From Streptomonospora wellingtoniae (lineage in GTDB: Bacteria > Actinomycetota > Actinomycetes > Streptosporangiales > Streptosporangiaceae), in assembly GCF_031845375.1 (NCBI RefSeq), contig NZ_JAVREK010000004.1, forward strand, positions 186,001 through 250,000: a stretch of DNA of 64,000 bases, written 5' to 3'. The notes below the pieces were generated by a model, which saw only the letters and a list, made by a program, of their open reading frames with translations, searched no databases and was not told where the DNA came from. Shown one piece after another: positions 53,730-63,087 of this stretch (positions within the stretch are counted from its first letter, which is position 1; each line of letters opens with the position of its first letter). Made by a program: the position numbers and the translations under genes.

Positions 53730-54254
53730 CTAGTGCGGGGACGTCTCGGTCGGCGCGGACCCGGCGGCGCCGGAGGACTCGCGGGCCCGCTTCTGGGCCG
53801 CCTGCACGGTCTCCTCGGCGGAGGAGCGGTCCTGCCATCCGCGGACCTCCGAGCTCTTGCCCGGCTCCAGCCGCTTGTAGATGTCGAAGAAGTGCGTGAT
53901 CTCCTGAAGCTGGAACTCCGGCATGTTGCGCAGGTCGCGGATGTGGTCCAGGCGCGGGTCGCCTGCGGGCATGCACAGGACCTTGGCGTCGGGTCCCCGC
54001 TCGTCCTGCATCCAGAACACCGCGACCGGCCGCACCCGCACGACGCAACCGGGGAAGGAGCGCTTCTCCAGCGGGACCATCGCGTCCAGCGGCTCGCCGT
54101 CCTCGGCCAGGGTGCCCGGGATGTAGCCGTAGTCCGCGGGGTACTGCGTCGAGGTGAACAGCGTCCGGTCGAGCCGGATGCGGCCCGCCTTGTGGTCCAT
54201 CTCGTACTTGTTCTGCGACCCCTGCGGGATCTCGACGATCATGTCGAGTTCCAT
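53730..54254 (-). CDS. ppa: Soluble inorganic pyrophosphatase (family I)
   Basis: A 174-residue enzyme that hydrolyses pyrophosphate. The ATG at 54254 has GAGGAGGGG upstream. Family I motifs are NKYE (Lys16), TSTQYPADYGYIP and DGEPLDAMVPL. The metal-binding DGDPxD motif reads Asp52-Gly-Glu54-Pro-Leu-Asp57, with Glu in place of the second Asp (Asp67 in the E. coli enzyme). VFWMQDERGPDAKVLC supplies further metal-site Asp and Lys residues. A low-complexity tail follows the fold. The Asp to Glu change is conservative and may be lineage-specific. Confidence 0.93.
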   Translation of the reverse strand: MELDMIVEIPQGSQNKYEMDHKAGRIRLDRTLFTSTQYPADYGYIPGTLAEDGEPLDAMVPLEKRSFPGCVVRVRPVAVFWMQDERGPDAKVLCMPAGDPRLDHIRDLRNMPEFQLQEITHFFDIYKRLEPGKSSEVRGWQDRSSAEETVQAAQKRARESSGAAGSAPTETSPH

Positions 54255-54719
54255 CCGAACCCCTCCTCGCAGTGTTGCGGTAGTGGCGCCGGAGCGGCTG
54301 ACGCGGCGATCGCCGCCCCTCCTTTCCCCGGCGCGGCCTGTGCCGGGCGCCGGAGTGCCCGAGAGCATCCGCCGTGCCGCTCGCCACGCCGAACGCTACC
54401 CCCGGTGGGCGGGAGGAGCGCGGGCCGCCCTCCCCGCAGGAAGCGTGCGGCACCGACCGCCGAAGACCCCCTACCCGCGATCACTCGGCGCGTGCGCGCC
54501 GGGCCGCCGCGGCGAGGGTGACACACGCGACACCGACGCAACCCCGCTGTCGGGCCGCGTCCTGAGCGAGGGCCGCGGAGGCAGTGTGCACTCGCCCGGC
54601 TCCGTGCCGGGCCGCGGGCCCGTCCCGCCCGTTGTGTTCGCGGCCCCCGGAGCGGGCAGGGGGACAGCAAGCCGCCGCGGGACCGCAGGTCACCGCGGTA
54701 CGGGGACGGGGGGACGACC
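54255..54719. other. 465-bp divergent gap
   Basis: This gap lies between the pyrophosphatase and SDR-DUF2867 genes, which are divergent. It is GC-rich with no gene I can support and no obvious operator or RNA structure. Confidence 0.35.
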
Positions 54720-56198
54720 ATGCGCGTACTCGTGACGGGTGCTACCGGCTACATCGGCGGCCGACTGGTGCCCGAACTGCTCGGGGCCGGCCGTACCGTC
54801 CGGTGCATGGCCCGGTCGGTGGAGAAGCTGCGCGACCACCCCTGGCGCGGCGAGGTGGAGGCCGTCCGCGGCGACGTCCTCGACCCCGACAGCCTGGACG
54901 AGGCGCTGGAGGGCGTCGACGTCGCCTACTACCTGGTCCACTCCATGGGCGGCGGCGCCGAGTTCGCCGAGCGCGACGCCCGCGGCGCGCGCAACTTCGC
55001 GGCCGCCGCCGAACGGGCGGGCCTGTCCCGGATCGTCTACCTCGGCGGCCACGTTCCCGACCGCGACCGTTCCTCCCCGCACCTGGCCTCCCGGGAGGAG
55101 GTCGCCGGCATCCTCCTCGACTCGGCCGTCCCGGCGGCCGTGCTGCGCGCCGCCGTGATCATCGGCTCCGGATCCGCCTCCTTCGAGATGCTGCGCTACC
55201 TCACCGAGCGGCTGCCCGCGATGACCACGCCGCGCTGGGTGCGCACCCGCGTCCAGCCCATCGCCGTGCGCGACGTGCTGCGCCTCTTGGTCGGCGCGGC
55301 CGACCTGCCGCGCGAGGTCGACCGCGGATTCGACGTCGGCGGACCCGACATCCTCACCTACGCGCAGATGATCCGGCGCTTCGCCCGGATCTCGGGCGTG
55401 GGGCGGCGCCTCATCGTCCCCGTCCCGGTCCTCACCCCGGGCCTGTCGAGCCTGTGGGTCGGCCTGGTCACCCCGGTCCCCGGGGCGATCGCCCGTCCGC
55501 TGGTGGAGTCCCTGCGCAGCGAGGCCGTCTGCCGTGACGCCGACCTCGCCGACATGCTCGGCGACCACGAGCGCCTCGGCTTCGACGAGGCCGTGCGCCT
55601 CGCGCTGCGCCGCATCCGGGAGGCAGCGGTGGCGACCCGCTGGTCCTCCGCCGCGTGGCCCAGCGCGCCCAGCGACCCGATGCCCACCGACCCCCGATGG
55701 ACTGGGGGGTCGCTCTACACCGACGAGCGGCGCGTCCGCGCGCGCACCCGCGCCCCGGAGCTGTGGCCGGTCGTCGAGGGCATCGGAGGGGACCGCGGCT
55801 GGTACTCCTGGCCGCCCGCCTGGGCCCTCCGAGGGCTGGTCGACCGCGCCGCCGGCGGGGTGGGGCTGCGCCGCGGCCGCCGCGACCCCGGGCGCCTGCG
55901 GGTGGGCGACTCCCTGGACTTCTGGCGGGTCGAGGAGATCGAGCGGGGCGCTCTGCTGCGGCTGCGGGCCGAGATGCGGATGCCCGGCCTGGCGTGGCTG
56001 GAGCTGCGGGTTGAGGACGCGGACGAGGGCGCCGTCCTGCACCAGCGGGCGCTGTTCCATCCCCGCGGCCTGGTCGGGCACCTCTACTGGTGGGCGCTGC
56101 TGCCCGTGCACAAGCTGGTGTTCCGGCAGATGGCGGCCAACATCGCGGCGCAGGGGGAGCGGGAGAGCGAGCCCAAGGCGGGCGCGGCGCCGACGTGA
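54720..56198 (+). CDS. NAD(P)-binding SDR protein with DUF2867 domain
   Basis: A 492-residue two-domain protein. Residues 1-300 are an atypical SDR related to NmrA-type sugar-epimerase-like proteins, with cofactor loop VTGATGYIGGRL. Residues about 330-480 are a DUF2867 domain (START-like fold), with GDRGWYSWPPAWALRGLVD and DFWRVEEIERGALLRLRAEM. Such fusions are common in actinobacteria, and their function is unknown. A Pro/Ser-rich linker joins the halves. It is convergent with the photolyase gene. Confidence 0.88.
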   Translation: MRVLVTGATGYIGGRLVPELLGAGRTVRCMARSVEKLRDHPWRGEVEAVRGDVLDPDSLDEALEGVDVAYYLVHSMGGGAEFAERDARGARNFAAAAERAGLSRIVYLGGHVPDRDRSSPHLASREEVAGILLDSAVPAAVLRAAVIIGSGSASFEMLRYLTERLPAMTTPRWVRTRVQPIAVRDVLRLLVGAADLPREVDRGFDVGGPDILTYAQMIRRFARISGVGRRLIVPVPVLTPGLSSLWVGLVTPVPGAIARPLVESLRSEAVCRDADLADMLGDHERLGFDEAVRLALRRIREAAVATRWSSAAWPSAPSDPMPTDPRWTGGSLYTDERRVRARTRAPELWPVVEGIGGDRGWYSWPPAWALRGLVDRAAGGVGLRRGRRDPGRLRVGDSLDFWRVEEIERGALLRLRAEMRMPGLAWLELRVEDADEGAVLHQRALFHPRGLVGHLYWWALLPVHKLVFRQMAANIAAQGERESEPKAGAAPT

Positions 56199-56230
56199 AC
56201 CGGGCGCGCCGCGCCGGCGCGGGAGCGCCG

Positions 56231-57547
56231 TCAGTCCTCGTCGAGCAGCGGCGGCGGATAGCCGGGGACCGGCGGGTCGGCGCGCCACGGCGTGTGCGCA
56301 TCAGGCCCGGCCGCCGCGGCGAGCTCGGGTACGTAGCGCCGGATGTAGGCGCCGTCGGGGTCGAACCGCCGGCTCTGGCGCAGCAGGTTGAAGGAGCGGT
56401 TGGGCCGCGTGTCGTTGCCGGTGCCGGCCACCCACTGCCAGTTGCCGTAGTTGTCGGCGATGTCGCCGTCGCTCAGCACCGCGTGGAAGTGGTCCCCGCC
56501 CCGCTTCCAGTGCACCCGCAGCCGCTTGGTCAGGAACGCGGCGGTGATCAGTCGCGCGCGGTTGTGCATGAAGCCCTCGTCGAGGAGTTGGCGCATGCCC
56601 GCGTCCACGATGGGGACGCCCGTCCGCCCTTCGCGCCAGGCGGCCAAGCCGGACTCGTCCGCGCGCCAGGCGATGTCGCGCCGCCGGTAGTCGCGCCGCG
56701 GAAGGTCCGGGAACGCGGCGCAGACCTGGTGGTGGAAGTCGCGCCAGGCCAGCTGGCGGACGAACGGGGCGCAGGCGGTGCGCTCGCGTGCGGCCGCCGC
56801 CAGCTCCAGCGGCGACAGGCAGCCGAAGCGCAGGTCGGCGCTGAGCCGCGAGGTGGCGTCGGCGGCGAGGTCGTCGCCGGCGTGCTCGTAGTCGGCGCAG
56901 GCGGCGCCGAGCCAGGCGTCCATCCGGCGGCGCGCCTCGACCTCGCCGCCCCGCTGGCGGTGCGGCGAGAGCGGTCCGGTGCCGGAGTCGGCGAGCCGCT
57001 GCGGGACCGCCCCGGGGTCGAGCCCCGAAGGCACCTCCAGCCGCTTCGGCGCGGGCTCGGGGGTGCGCCACCGGACGCCCTCCCAGGCCCGCCAGTAGGG
57101 GGTGAACACCTTGTAGTGGTCGCCGCCCGCCGGCACCGCCTCGCCCGGCGGCACGACGGTCACGCCGGGGAACTCGCGCACCCGGATCCGCTGCGCTTCG
57201 GCGGCCTCGCGCAGCCGTGCCGCGCGGCGGGCGGCGAAGGCGCTCACGTCGGCACTCAGGTTCACCCGGTCCGCGCCGGTTTCCGCGGCGAGCCGGAGCG
57301 TCTCGTCGACCGTGTCGCCGAAGCGCACCACCAGGTCGCCGCCCAGGCGCCGCAGACCCTCGCGCAGGGCGGGCAGCGCGTCGCCCAGATAGGAGAGGCG
57401 GTTGCGCGCCGAACGCCTTCGGACCGCGCGGTCGAGGACGAACAGTGGGACGACGGGGCGGCCGGACCGCGCGGCGGCCGCCAGCGCGGGATGGTCGCAT
57501 ATCCGCAGGTCGCGCGTGAACAGCACGATCGTAGGCCGCTCCGGCAC
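56231..57547 (-). CDS. phr: Deoxyribodipyrimidine photolyase
   Basis: A 438-residue class I photolyase that repairs pyrimidine dimers with blue light. The GTG at 57547 has AAGGA five bases upstream; an open frame running to 59926 overlaps other genes and is rejected. The N-terminal domain starts IVLFTRDLRICDHPAL. The FAD domain has HNRARLITAAFLTKRL, GDIADNYGNWQW and NDTRPNRSFN, with the Asn/Asp and Trp residues expected for a CPD photolyase. It is divergent from the DUF523-DUF1722 gene, an association also known for E. coli ybgA-phr. Confidence 0.93.
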   Translation of the reverse strand: MPERPTIVLFTRDLRICDHPALAAAARSGRPVVPLFVLDRAVRRRSARNRLSYLGDALPALREGLRRLGGDLVVRFGDTVDETLRLAAETGADRVNLSADVSAFAARRAARLREAAEAQRIRVREFPGVTVVPPGEAVPAGGDHYKVFTPYWRAWEGVRWRTPEPAPKRLEVPSGLDPGAVPQRLADSGTGPLSPHRQRGGEVEARRRMDAWLGAACADYEHAGDDLAADATSRLSADLRFGCLSPLELAAAARERTACAPFVRQLAWRDFHHQVCAAFPDLPRRDYRRRDIAWRADESGLAAWREGRTGVPIVDAGMRQLLDEGFMHNRARLITAAFLTKRLRVHWKRGGDHFHAVLSDGDIADNYGNWQWVAGTGNDTRPNRSFNLLRQSRRFDPDGAYIRRYVPELAAAAGPDAHTPWRADPPVPGYPPPLLDED

Positions 57548-57631
57548 CGCCGTCCTTCCATCAGAGTGTGCTGCGAATACTACCCGCGGTGACGTTCGGT
57601 TCGGTCCGGTCGCCCCGGGTAGGGCGGGTGC

Positions 57632-58603
57632 ATGGCGATACACGCGGACGCCCGGGTCGGCGCCCGTCCCCGCGTCGGAGTGCCGAGCTGCCTGCTCGGT
57701 TCGCCGGTGAGCTGCGACGGCGGCCGCTCCCGCAGCCGCTTCCTCGCCGACGTCCTCGACCGGCACGTCGACTGGGTTCCGGTCTGTCCCGAGGGCGGGA
57801 ACGGGCCGGGCGTGCTGCGCGAGCGCCCGCGGCTTGAGCGCGCCGGAAGCGGCGGACGGGCGGCGAGCCGCAGCCGCGCCGATCGCACCGACGACCCGCG
57901 CGCGGCGTCCGACCGACGATTCGAAGCGCTCGACCGCCTGGACGGCTGCGTGCTGAAGGACGAGCCACCCGGTTGCGGACTGTCCGGCCCTCCGGTCGAC
58001 GAGCGCCCCGACCCGCCCGTCGAGGAACAGGGGCGGCTCCGCGACCCCGGTCTCCGCGAGCGCTTCGTCGAGCGCGTCTTCGCCCGCGCGCGGCTGCGGG
58101 CACTGTTCGCCGGCGCACGCGGCGACGGGGCGGGACCCGCGCCCGGCGGTGCGGACGAGGCGGGCTGTGCCGCGTGGCGCCCGCGCGAGCTGGTCGCCTT
58201 CCACGCCCGGAACAAGCTGCAGCTGATGGCGCACTCGCCCGAGGGCTACCGAGCGACCGGCCGAATCGCCGCCGAGGCGGGATCGCGACCGCCGGAGGAG
58301 GTGCGGCGCGACTACACCGCCGCTTTCACCCGGGCTCTGGCCCGCCCGGCGAGTCCGGGCCGCAACGCCAACGCGCTCCAGCACGCCTTCGGGATGATCA
58401 GCGACCGGCTCGACGGCGCGCGCCGCCGCGACCTGGTCGACGCCGTCGACCGCTACCGGGAGGGCCTCGTCCCGCTCAGCGTGCCGATCGACCTGATCCG
58501 CTATCACGCGGACGCCGCGAGCGCTTCCTGGGTCCGCGAGCAGACCTACCTGGATCCCTACCCGGCGGACCTGCGCTTGCGCGACTCCCCGGCGGCGCCA
58601 TAG
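57632..58603 (+). CDS. DUF523 (TudS-like)-DUF1722 fusion protein (YbgA-like)
   Basis: A 323-residue protein. Residues 15-130 match DUF523: VPSCLLGSPVSCDGG, VPVCPE and GCVLKDEPPGCG. Cys20, Cys52 and Cys115 fall where TudS, a 2-thiouracil desulfidase of this family, binds a [4Fe-4S] cluster. The middle of this domain is degenerate compared with usual members (SPSCG is PPGCG). Residues about 180-310 are DUF1722 (LVAFHARNKLQLMAHSPEGY). It is divergent from phr, in keeping with the ybgA-phr link. Its substrate is unknown. Confidence 0.85.
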   Translation: MAIHADARVGARPRVGVPSCLLGSPVSCDGGRSRSRFLADVLDRHVDWVPVCPEGGNGPGVLRERPRLERAGSGGRAASRSRADRTDDPRAASDRRFEALDRLDGCVLKDEPPGCGLSGPPVDERPDPPVEEQGRLRDPGLRERFVERVFARARLRALFAGARGDGAGPAPGGADEAGCAAWRPRELVAFHARNKLQLMAHSPEGYRATGRIAAEAGSRPPEEVRRDYTAAFTRALARPASPGRNANALQHAFGMISDRLDGARRRDLVDAVDRYREGLVPLSVPIDLIRYHADAASASWVREQTYLDPYPADLRLRDSPAAP

Positions 58604-58659
58604 CTCCGGGGAGCGCCCGGGGCCGACCTGGAACGCCGGTCCGGGCCCGGCCGCGCCCG

Positions 58660-59994
58660 TCAGCCGGCCGGATCGATCACGGGGTGCTCGCCCGTCTCCG
58701 CCAGGCGCTGGAGCAGGCGCTTGCGCAGGGGCCCCGCCGCCTCCTCCGCCGCTTCGGCGGCAGCCGGGTCCGCTATCAGGTTGTGCAGCTCGTGCGGATC
58801 CTCCTCCAGGTCGTAGAGGTAGGCGTCGACGTAGCGGTCCGCCGCCGGTGTGTTCCAGGCGTCGGCGCCGGGGGCCACCACCCCGTACTTCCAGCGCGGC
58901 GTCCTCAGCGCCCGGCCCAGCTCCGACTCGCTGATCTGCACCAGGACGTCGTCGGGCCGGTCGTCGGCGGCGCCGCCCACCAGCGGCAGCAGCGAGCGCC
59001 CGTCCATGTCCTCGGGAACGTCGAGGCCGGCCGCGTCCAGCAGGGTCGGCGGCAGGTCGATGTGGCTGACCAGCCGCTCCAGCGGGCGGCCGGTGTCCAG
59101 GCCCGGACCGAGCAGGGCGGTCGGCACCCGGATGGAGGCGTCGTGGCAGCTGCGCTTGTACTCGGCGTTGCGGGTCTTGAAGTGGCACCCGTGGTCGGAG
59201 GTGAAGAGCACGATCGTGTCGTCGGCGAGCCCGTGGTCCCGCACCGCCGACAGCACCCGGCCCAGGCACTCGTCCAGCCGCTTGACCATGCCGAGGTAGC
59301 CGCCGAGGTGCTCGGCGGAGTTGCCGCCCAGGGCCGTCAGGTCGCCGGGCACCCAGGCACCGTCGTAGCGCTCGCTGTAGCCCTCGGGTGCCGGGTAGTC
59401 GTCGCGCTGGTTCTGGTGGTGGGGCTCCAGGTACGACACGAAGAGGAAGAACGGCGCGTCGCGCTCGCGGGCGATGTAGTCGACGGCGGCGTCGGTGAGC
59501 GCGTCGGCGCGGTAGCCGGGCAGCTCGTGCGCGCGGCCGTCGCCGTCGTAGAGGGTGGTCTCGTAGGCGTCGGAGGTGAACTCCAGCAGGTTGGCCGCGA
59601 GCCAGTCGCGGTAACCGCCGCGCTGCCCGGGGCGCACCGGGCCGGCGGTGTGGGTGTCGCCGAGGTGCCACTTGCCGATGTAGCCGGTGTCGTATCCGGC
59701 GTCGGCGAAGCGGTCGGCGACGGTGGGCGCGTCCTCGGGCAGCGGGATGTTGTTGCGGAAGCAGCCCAGCTGGGCGGGGTAGCGCCCGGTCTGCAGCGAG
59801 GCCCGGGAGGGCGCGCACACCGGCTGGCAGGTGAAGGAGCTCCGCACGTGCACCCCCTCCGCGGCCATCCGGTCGAAGTTCGGGGTCAGGTCGAGGGGGT
59901 TGCCGTGCGCCCCCGTCGTGTCCCACCGCTGCTGGTCGGTGAAGAACACGATGACGTTCTTAGGTTCGCGGCCGTCGCCGGGCGTGCTGCTCAC
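58660..59994 (-). CDS. Sulfatase (type I, formylglycine-dependent)
   Basis: A 444-residue sulfatase that hydrolyses sulfate esters. Cys60 in CAPSRASLQTGRYP is in the CxPSR motif that is converted to formylglycine. The metal site has FFTDQQRWDTTGAHG near the N-terminus and FTSDHGCHFKTR later, and GYIGKWHLGD is the conserved lysine/histidine motif. No signal peptide is seen, so the enzyme probably acts in the cytosol on an imported compound. It lies 120 bp downstream of an MHS-family transporter on the same strand. A formylglycine-generating enzyme is not in the window. Confidence 0.92.
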   Translation of the reverse strand: MSSTPGDGREPKNVIVFFTDQQRWDTTGAHGNPLDLTPNFDRMAAEGVHVRSSFTCQPVCAPSRASLQTGRYPAQLGCFRNNIPLPEDAPTVADRFADAGYDTGYIGKWHLGDTHTAGPVRPGQRGGYRDWLAANLLEFTSDAYETTLYDGDGRAHELPGYRADALTDAAVDYIARERDAPFFLFVSYLEPHHQNQRDDYPAPEGYSERYDGAWVPGDLTALGGNSAEHLGGYLGMVKRLDECLGRVLSAVRDHGLADDTIVLFTSDHGCHFKTRNAEYKRSCHDASIRVPTALLGPGLDTGRPLERLVSHIDLPPTLLDAAGLDVPEDMDGRSLLPLVGGAADDRPDDVLVQISESELGRALRTPRWKYGVVAPGADAWNTPAADRYVDAYLYDLEEDPHELHNLIADPAAAEAAEEAAGPLRKRLLQRLAETGEHPVIDPAG

Positions 59995-60114
59995 TGTCGG
60001 GCTTCCTCGTCTTCGCGCCGTGGCGCGGCGAGCCCCCGGGGCCGCCGCGCCTGCCTTGCGTCGTGTGCCCGGCCCCGCCGGAGCGGGGCCGGGGCCGGTG
60101 TCCCGCCGTGGCCG

Positions 60115-61449
60115 TCAGCCCTGCGCCGGGCTGCCGAGGGCGGCCGCCTCCTGTTCGCGCTCGGCCGTGTCCACGTGCCGGGTCTCGCGCATGAACAGCG
60201 TAGAAACCACCGATACCGCGCCCAGGCCGACGACGAGCAGCGCCACCGGCCAGCTCGCCTCGCCGCCGGCGATCAGCAGCGCGGTGGCGATGGCGGGGAC
60301 GAAGCCCGCGACCATGGCCGAGGACTGGTAGGCGAACGACATGCCCGAGTAGCGGACCTTCACGCTGAACATCTCGGTGAACAGCGTGGCCTGCAGGCTG
60401 GACATGCACACCGCGCCGCCGATGGCGGCCAGGCCCATCGCGACCCAGGCCCACCACGTGCTGCCCTGCTCCAGCAGCCAGAAGTAGGGGAAGGCGGTCA
60501 GCGCCACCAGCACGCCGCCGGTCAGGTAGAGCGGGCGCCGCCCGATCTTGTCGGAGATCGCCCCCGCCACGGGCATCAGCGCCAGTCCGATGACGTTGTA
60601 GACCACGATCCCGGTCAGCGCCACCCCTTGGGCGAACCCGAGCGAGGTGGTCAGGTAGCTGATGGCGAAGGGCTGGTAGATCTGGGAGGTCCCGGCCTCG
60701 CCGAGGCGGGCGCCGAACCCGACGACGATGCTGCGCGGGTTGCGCTTCAGCGCCGTCCACAGGGGGATGGTCTCCTGGGCCTCGGCCTTCTTCACCCGCT
60801 CGAAGGCCGGAGTCTCCTCGATCTTGAGCCGGACGATCAGGCCCACGGCCAGCAGCGCCGCGCTGAGCAGGAACGGGATGCGCCAGCCCCAGGTCAGGAA
60901 GGCGTCGTCGGGCATCAGGGCGAACAGGCTGACCACCGACACGGCGATGAGGTAGCCGATCGGGCCGCCGGTCTGGGGCAGGCTTCCCCAGAAGCCGCGG
61001 CGGGAGCGCGGCGCGTGCTCCACGGTGAGCAGCGACGCTCCGCCGAACTCGCCGCCCAGCCCCAGTCCCTGCACCAGGCGCAGCGTGACCAGCAGGATCG
61101 GCGCCCATACGCCGATGGTGGCGAAGTCGGGCAGCAGCCCGATCAGGAAGGTCGCACCGCCGATGATGAGCATGGTGGCGACCAGGACCTGCTTGCGCCC
61201 GACCCGGTCGCCGAGGTGGCCGAACAGCAGCGCGCCGATGGGCCGGGAGACGAAGCCGACGCCGAAGGTCGCCAGCGAGGCGAGGGTGCCGATCAGCGGA
61301 TCGGCGTCGGGGAAGAACAGTTCGTTGAAGACCAGCGCGGCCGAGAGCCCGTAGAGGTTGAAGTCGTACCACTCCAGCAGGGCGCCGGAGAGGCTGGCCG
61401 CGATGACCTTGGACATGGGTTGGCGTGGGGTTTCGCTCGGGCTTGTCAT
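60115..61449 (-). CDS. MHS-family MFS symporter
   Basis: A 444-residue membrane transporter. The ATG at 61449 (MTSPSETPRQ) has GAAGG five bases upstream; an earlier ATG at 61464 is possible. MHS-subfamily features are SGALLEWYDFNLYG, SRPIGALLFGHLGDRVGRKQVL and RLVQGLGLGGEFGGASL; twelve membrane segments are visible. MHS members take up small acids or compatible solutes (shikimate, alpha-ketoglutarate, proline/betaine). Pairing with a sulfatase suggests import of a sulfated or acidic substrate. It is divergent from the LacI regulator, whose operator may control both. Confidence 0.9.
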   Translation of the reverse strand: MTSPSETPRQPMSKVIAASLSGALLEWYDFNLYGLSAALVFNELFFPDADPLIGTLASLATFGVGFVSRPIGALLFGHLGDRVGRKQVLVATMLIIGGATFLIGLLPDFATIGVWAPILLVTLRLVQGLGLGGEFGGASLLTVEHAPRSRRGFWGSLPQTGGPIGYLIAVSVVSLFALMPDDAFLTWGWRIPFLLSAALLAVGLIVRLKIEETPAFERVKKAEAQETIPLWTALKRNPRSIVVGFGARLGEAGTSQIYQPFAISYLTTSLGFAQGVALTGIVVYNVIGLALMPVAGAISDKIGRRPLYLTGGVLVALTAFPYFWLLEQGSTWWAWVAMGLAAIGGAVCMSSLQATLFTEMFSVKVRYSGMSFAYQSSAMVAGFVPAIATALLIAGGEASWPVALLVVGLGAVSVVSTLFMRETRHVDTAEREQEAAALGSPAQG

Positions 61450-61623
61450 GACGGCCTTCTTCATTGGGCGTAGGGCGCGTTCGGATAGCGGCGGGACCGG
61501 GCGGGTGCCCGGGCGCGCGTCCGGGGCGGACCGGAGCGTTGCGGTCCGGGCGGGGCGCCGACGCCTCCGGCGGTGCATGCCCGCCCGCCGCGCCGACGCC
61601 GCGGAGTGTGCTGCGGCGTTCGT

Positions 61624-61637
61624 GTTATTCGATTAAC
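61624..61637. promoter_or_regulatory. Near-palindromic site between transporter and LacI gene
   Basis: GTTATTCGATTAAC differs from its reverse complement only at positions 5 and 10 and lies in an AT-rich patch between the divergent MHS transporter and LacI-family gene. The size and location suit an autoregulatory LacI operator. Binding is not shown. Confidence 0.4.
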
Positions 61638-61743
61638 ATGACGCACGTTACATCGGTCCCGCCCGAGTCGTCCAGCGCCGCGGCGCGCGCCGCCCGCACA
61701 CGGCCCGCCGGGACCAGCCGAACGGCCGACTAGTCTGCGGGAT

Positions 61744-62778
61744 GTGGCAGTGACAGAGCCTCCCGAACGACCCACCCAGCGCGACATAGCGCGCCGAGCG
61801 GGGGTCTCCACCGCCACGGTCTCCTATGTCCTCAGCGGGCGCCGTGGCGGCGCGAAACCGCCGCCCGAGGAGACCCGGCAGCGGGTGATGCGCGCCGTCG
61901 CCGAGGTCGGCTACCAGGTGGACCACGCCGGGCGCAGCCTGCGCCGGCGCCGCAGCGACCTGATCGCCCTGATGTACCCGGCGCCCTCCAGCCCGTGGTC
62001 GGACCGGCTCGCCGAGCAGATGCAGGAGGCGGCCGCCGAGCGCGGTCTCGGCGTGGTGGCCCTGCCGATGAGCGGCTCCGCCGCAGGCGGCGCGCTGCTG
62101 CGTGTGCTGCGGGAGCGCTACGTCGACGGCGCGGTCCTGCTGCCCGACTGCCCGGTCGACCCGGACGAGATCGCCGTGCTCGCCCGCCAAGGGCTGTCGC
62201 TGGTGGTATTCGACGACGACCTCGACCCCGACGGCTTCGACGTGGTGCGCCAGGGCCGGGGCCGCGCCTGCCGCGACGCCGTCGAGCACCTGGTGGCCGC
62301 GGGCCACCGCAGGATCGCCTACCTGGGCCACCCCGGCGAGGACCGCTGGCGCACCGCCCGGTCGGTCAAGCTGCGCAGCTACCGGCAGGTCCTGCAGGAG
62401 CACGGCATCGGCGTCGCGCCCGACCTCGTGCTGCCGGTCGCCGACTCCCGCCCCGACGCCTACGCCGCCGTGCGCGGACTGCTGCGCCGCGCCGAGCCGC
62501 CCACCGCGGTCGTCTCGGCCACCGACCGCGCCGCGATCGACGCCGTGTGGGCGGCGCGCGACCACGGCACGGCGGTGCCCGGGGGACTGGCCGTCACCGG
62601 CATCGGCAACATCCCCGAAGGCCTGGTGATCAAGCCGTCCCTGACCACGGTGGGCGCGCGCGAGTTCGACTTCTCCGCTCAGGTGGCCCGCCTCTTCGAG
62701 CGCCTCGACGCCGCCGCCGCGCTACCGGGAGAGGTGATGGCCGCCCGCTGGGAGCTCATCGTCCGCGAGTCCGCCTGA
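61744..62778 (+). CDS. LacI-family transcriptional regulator
   Basis: A 344-residue regulator. The N-terminal helix-turn-helix is TQRDIARRAGVSTATVSYVL, followed by the hinge helix region. The ligand-binding domain (ALMYPAPSSPWSDRLAEQM, VDGAVLLPDCPVD, AYLGHPGEDRWRT, VTGIGNIPEG) is of the periplasmic-binding type. It probably represses the divergent sulfatase-transporter pair and/or the downstream alpha-galactosidase until a sugar binds. The GTG start lacks a strong ribosome site. The cognate sugar is unknown. Confidence 0.9.
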   Translation: MAVTEPPERPTQRDIARRAGVSTATVSYVLSGRRGGAKPPPEETRQRVMRAVAEVGYQVDHAGRSLRRRRSDLIALMYPAPSSPWSDRLAEQMQEAAAERGLGVVALPMSGSAAGGALLRVLRERYVDGAVLLPDCPVDPDEIAVLARQGLSLVVFDDDLDPDGFDVVRQGRGRACRDAVEHLVAAGHRRIAYLGHPGEDRWRTARSVKLRSYRQVLQEHGIGVAPDLVLPVADSRPDAYAAVRGLLRRAEPPTAVVSATDRAAIDAVWAARDHGTAVPGGLAVTGIGNIPEGLVIKPSLTTVGAREFDFSAQVARLFERLDAAAALPGEVMAARWELIVRESA

Positions 62779-63087
62779 GATATGACCGTTGATCTATTCC
62801 CAAAACAGCGGAGCTGGTGCCTCTGACCTGGGCAAACGAACTCCATCGCGAGACGTCCACGAAATCCCGTTATCGTTCCGTGACATTCCCTGGAGTGGGT
62901 CTGGAGCGGCCCGGTTCACCCTCGTTTTGTTCCTCCGGTACGGCCGACCGCTAGGGAGGCCCCACACAGCTTGTAGCTATCGTCACTGGAAATCGTTTTC
63001 CTTCACGATGGCTACAAGATCAACGGGGGTTCCTTCTAGCCTTGGGGCGTCCGGCCGGCTCCGATCCCCGACCCCTGGAGGCGCCCA
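62779..63087. other. 309-bp leader region of the alpha-galactosidase gene
   Basis: The first 170 bp are less GC-rich than the genes on both sides and probably hold the alpha-galactosidase promoter; no clear LacI-type operator was found. Palindromic element copy 3 occupies 62967-63021, between this promoter area and the start codon. Confidence 0.45.
62967..63021 (+). repeat. 55-bp nested palindromic element, copy 3
   Basis: Left arm CTTGTAGCTATCGT (62970-62983) and right arm ACGATGGCTACAAG (63005-63018) pair with one G/T-type mismatch; the inner hairpin is GGAAA-TCGT-TTTCC. The downstream AACGGGGGTTC matches copy 1. The GATC end of the left arm is lost (CAG). It lies between the LacI stop and the alpha-galactosidase start, about 65 bp before the latter, in the presumed leader. 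Confidence 0.9.

Noticed and set aside
57973..61473. A 1166-codon plus-strand frame across the sulfatase and transporter genes
   Set aside because: It is antisense to two clear genes and its translation lacks motifs; only the minus-strand genes show family signatures.
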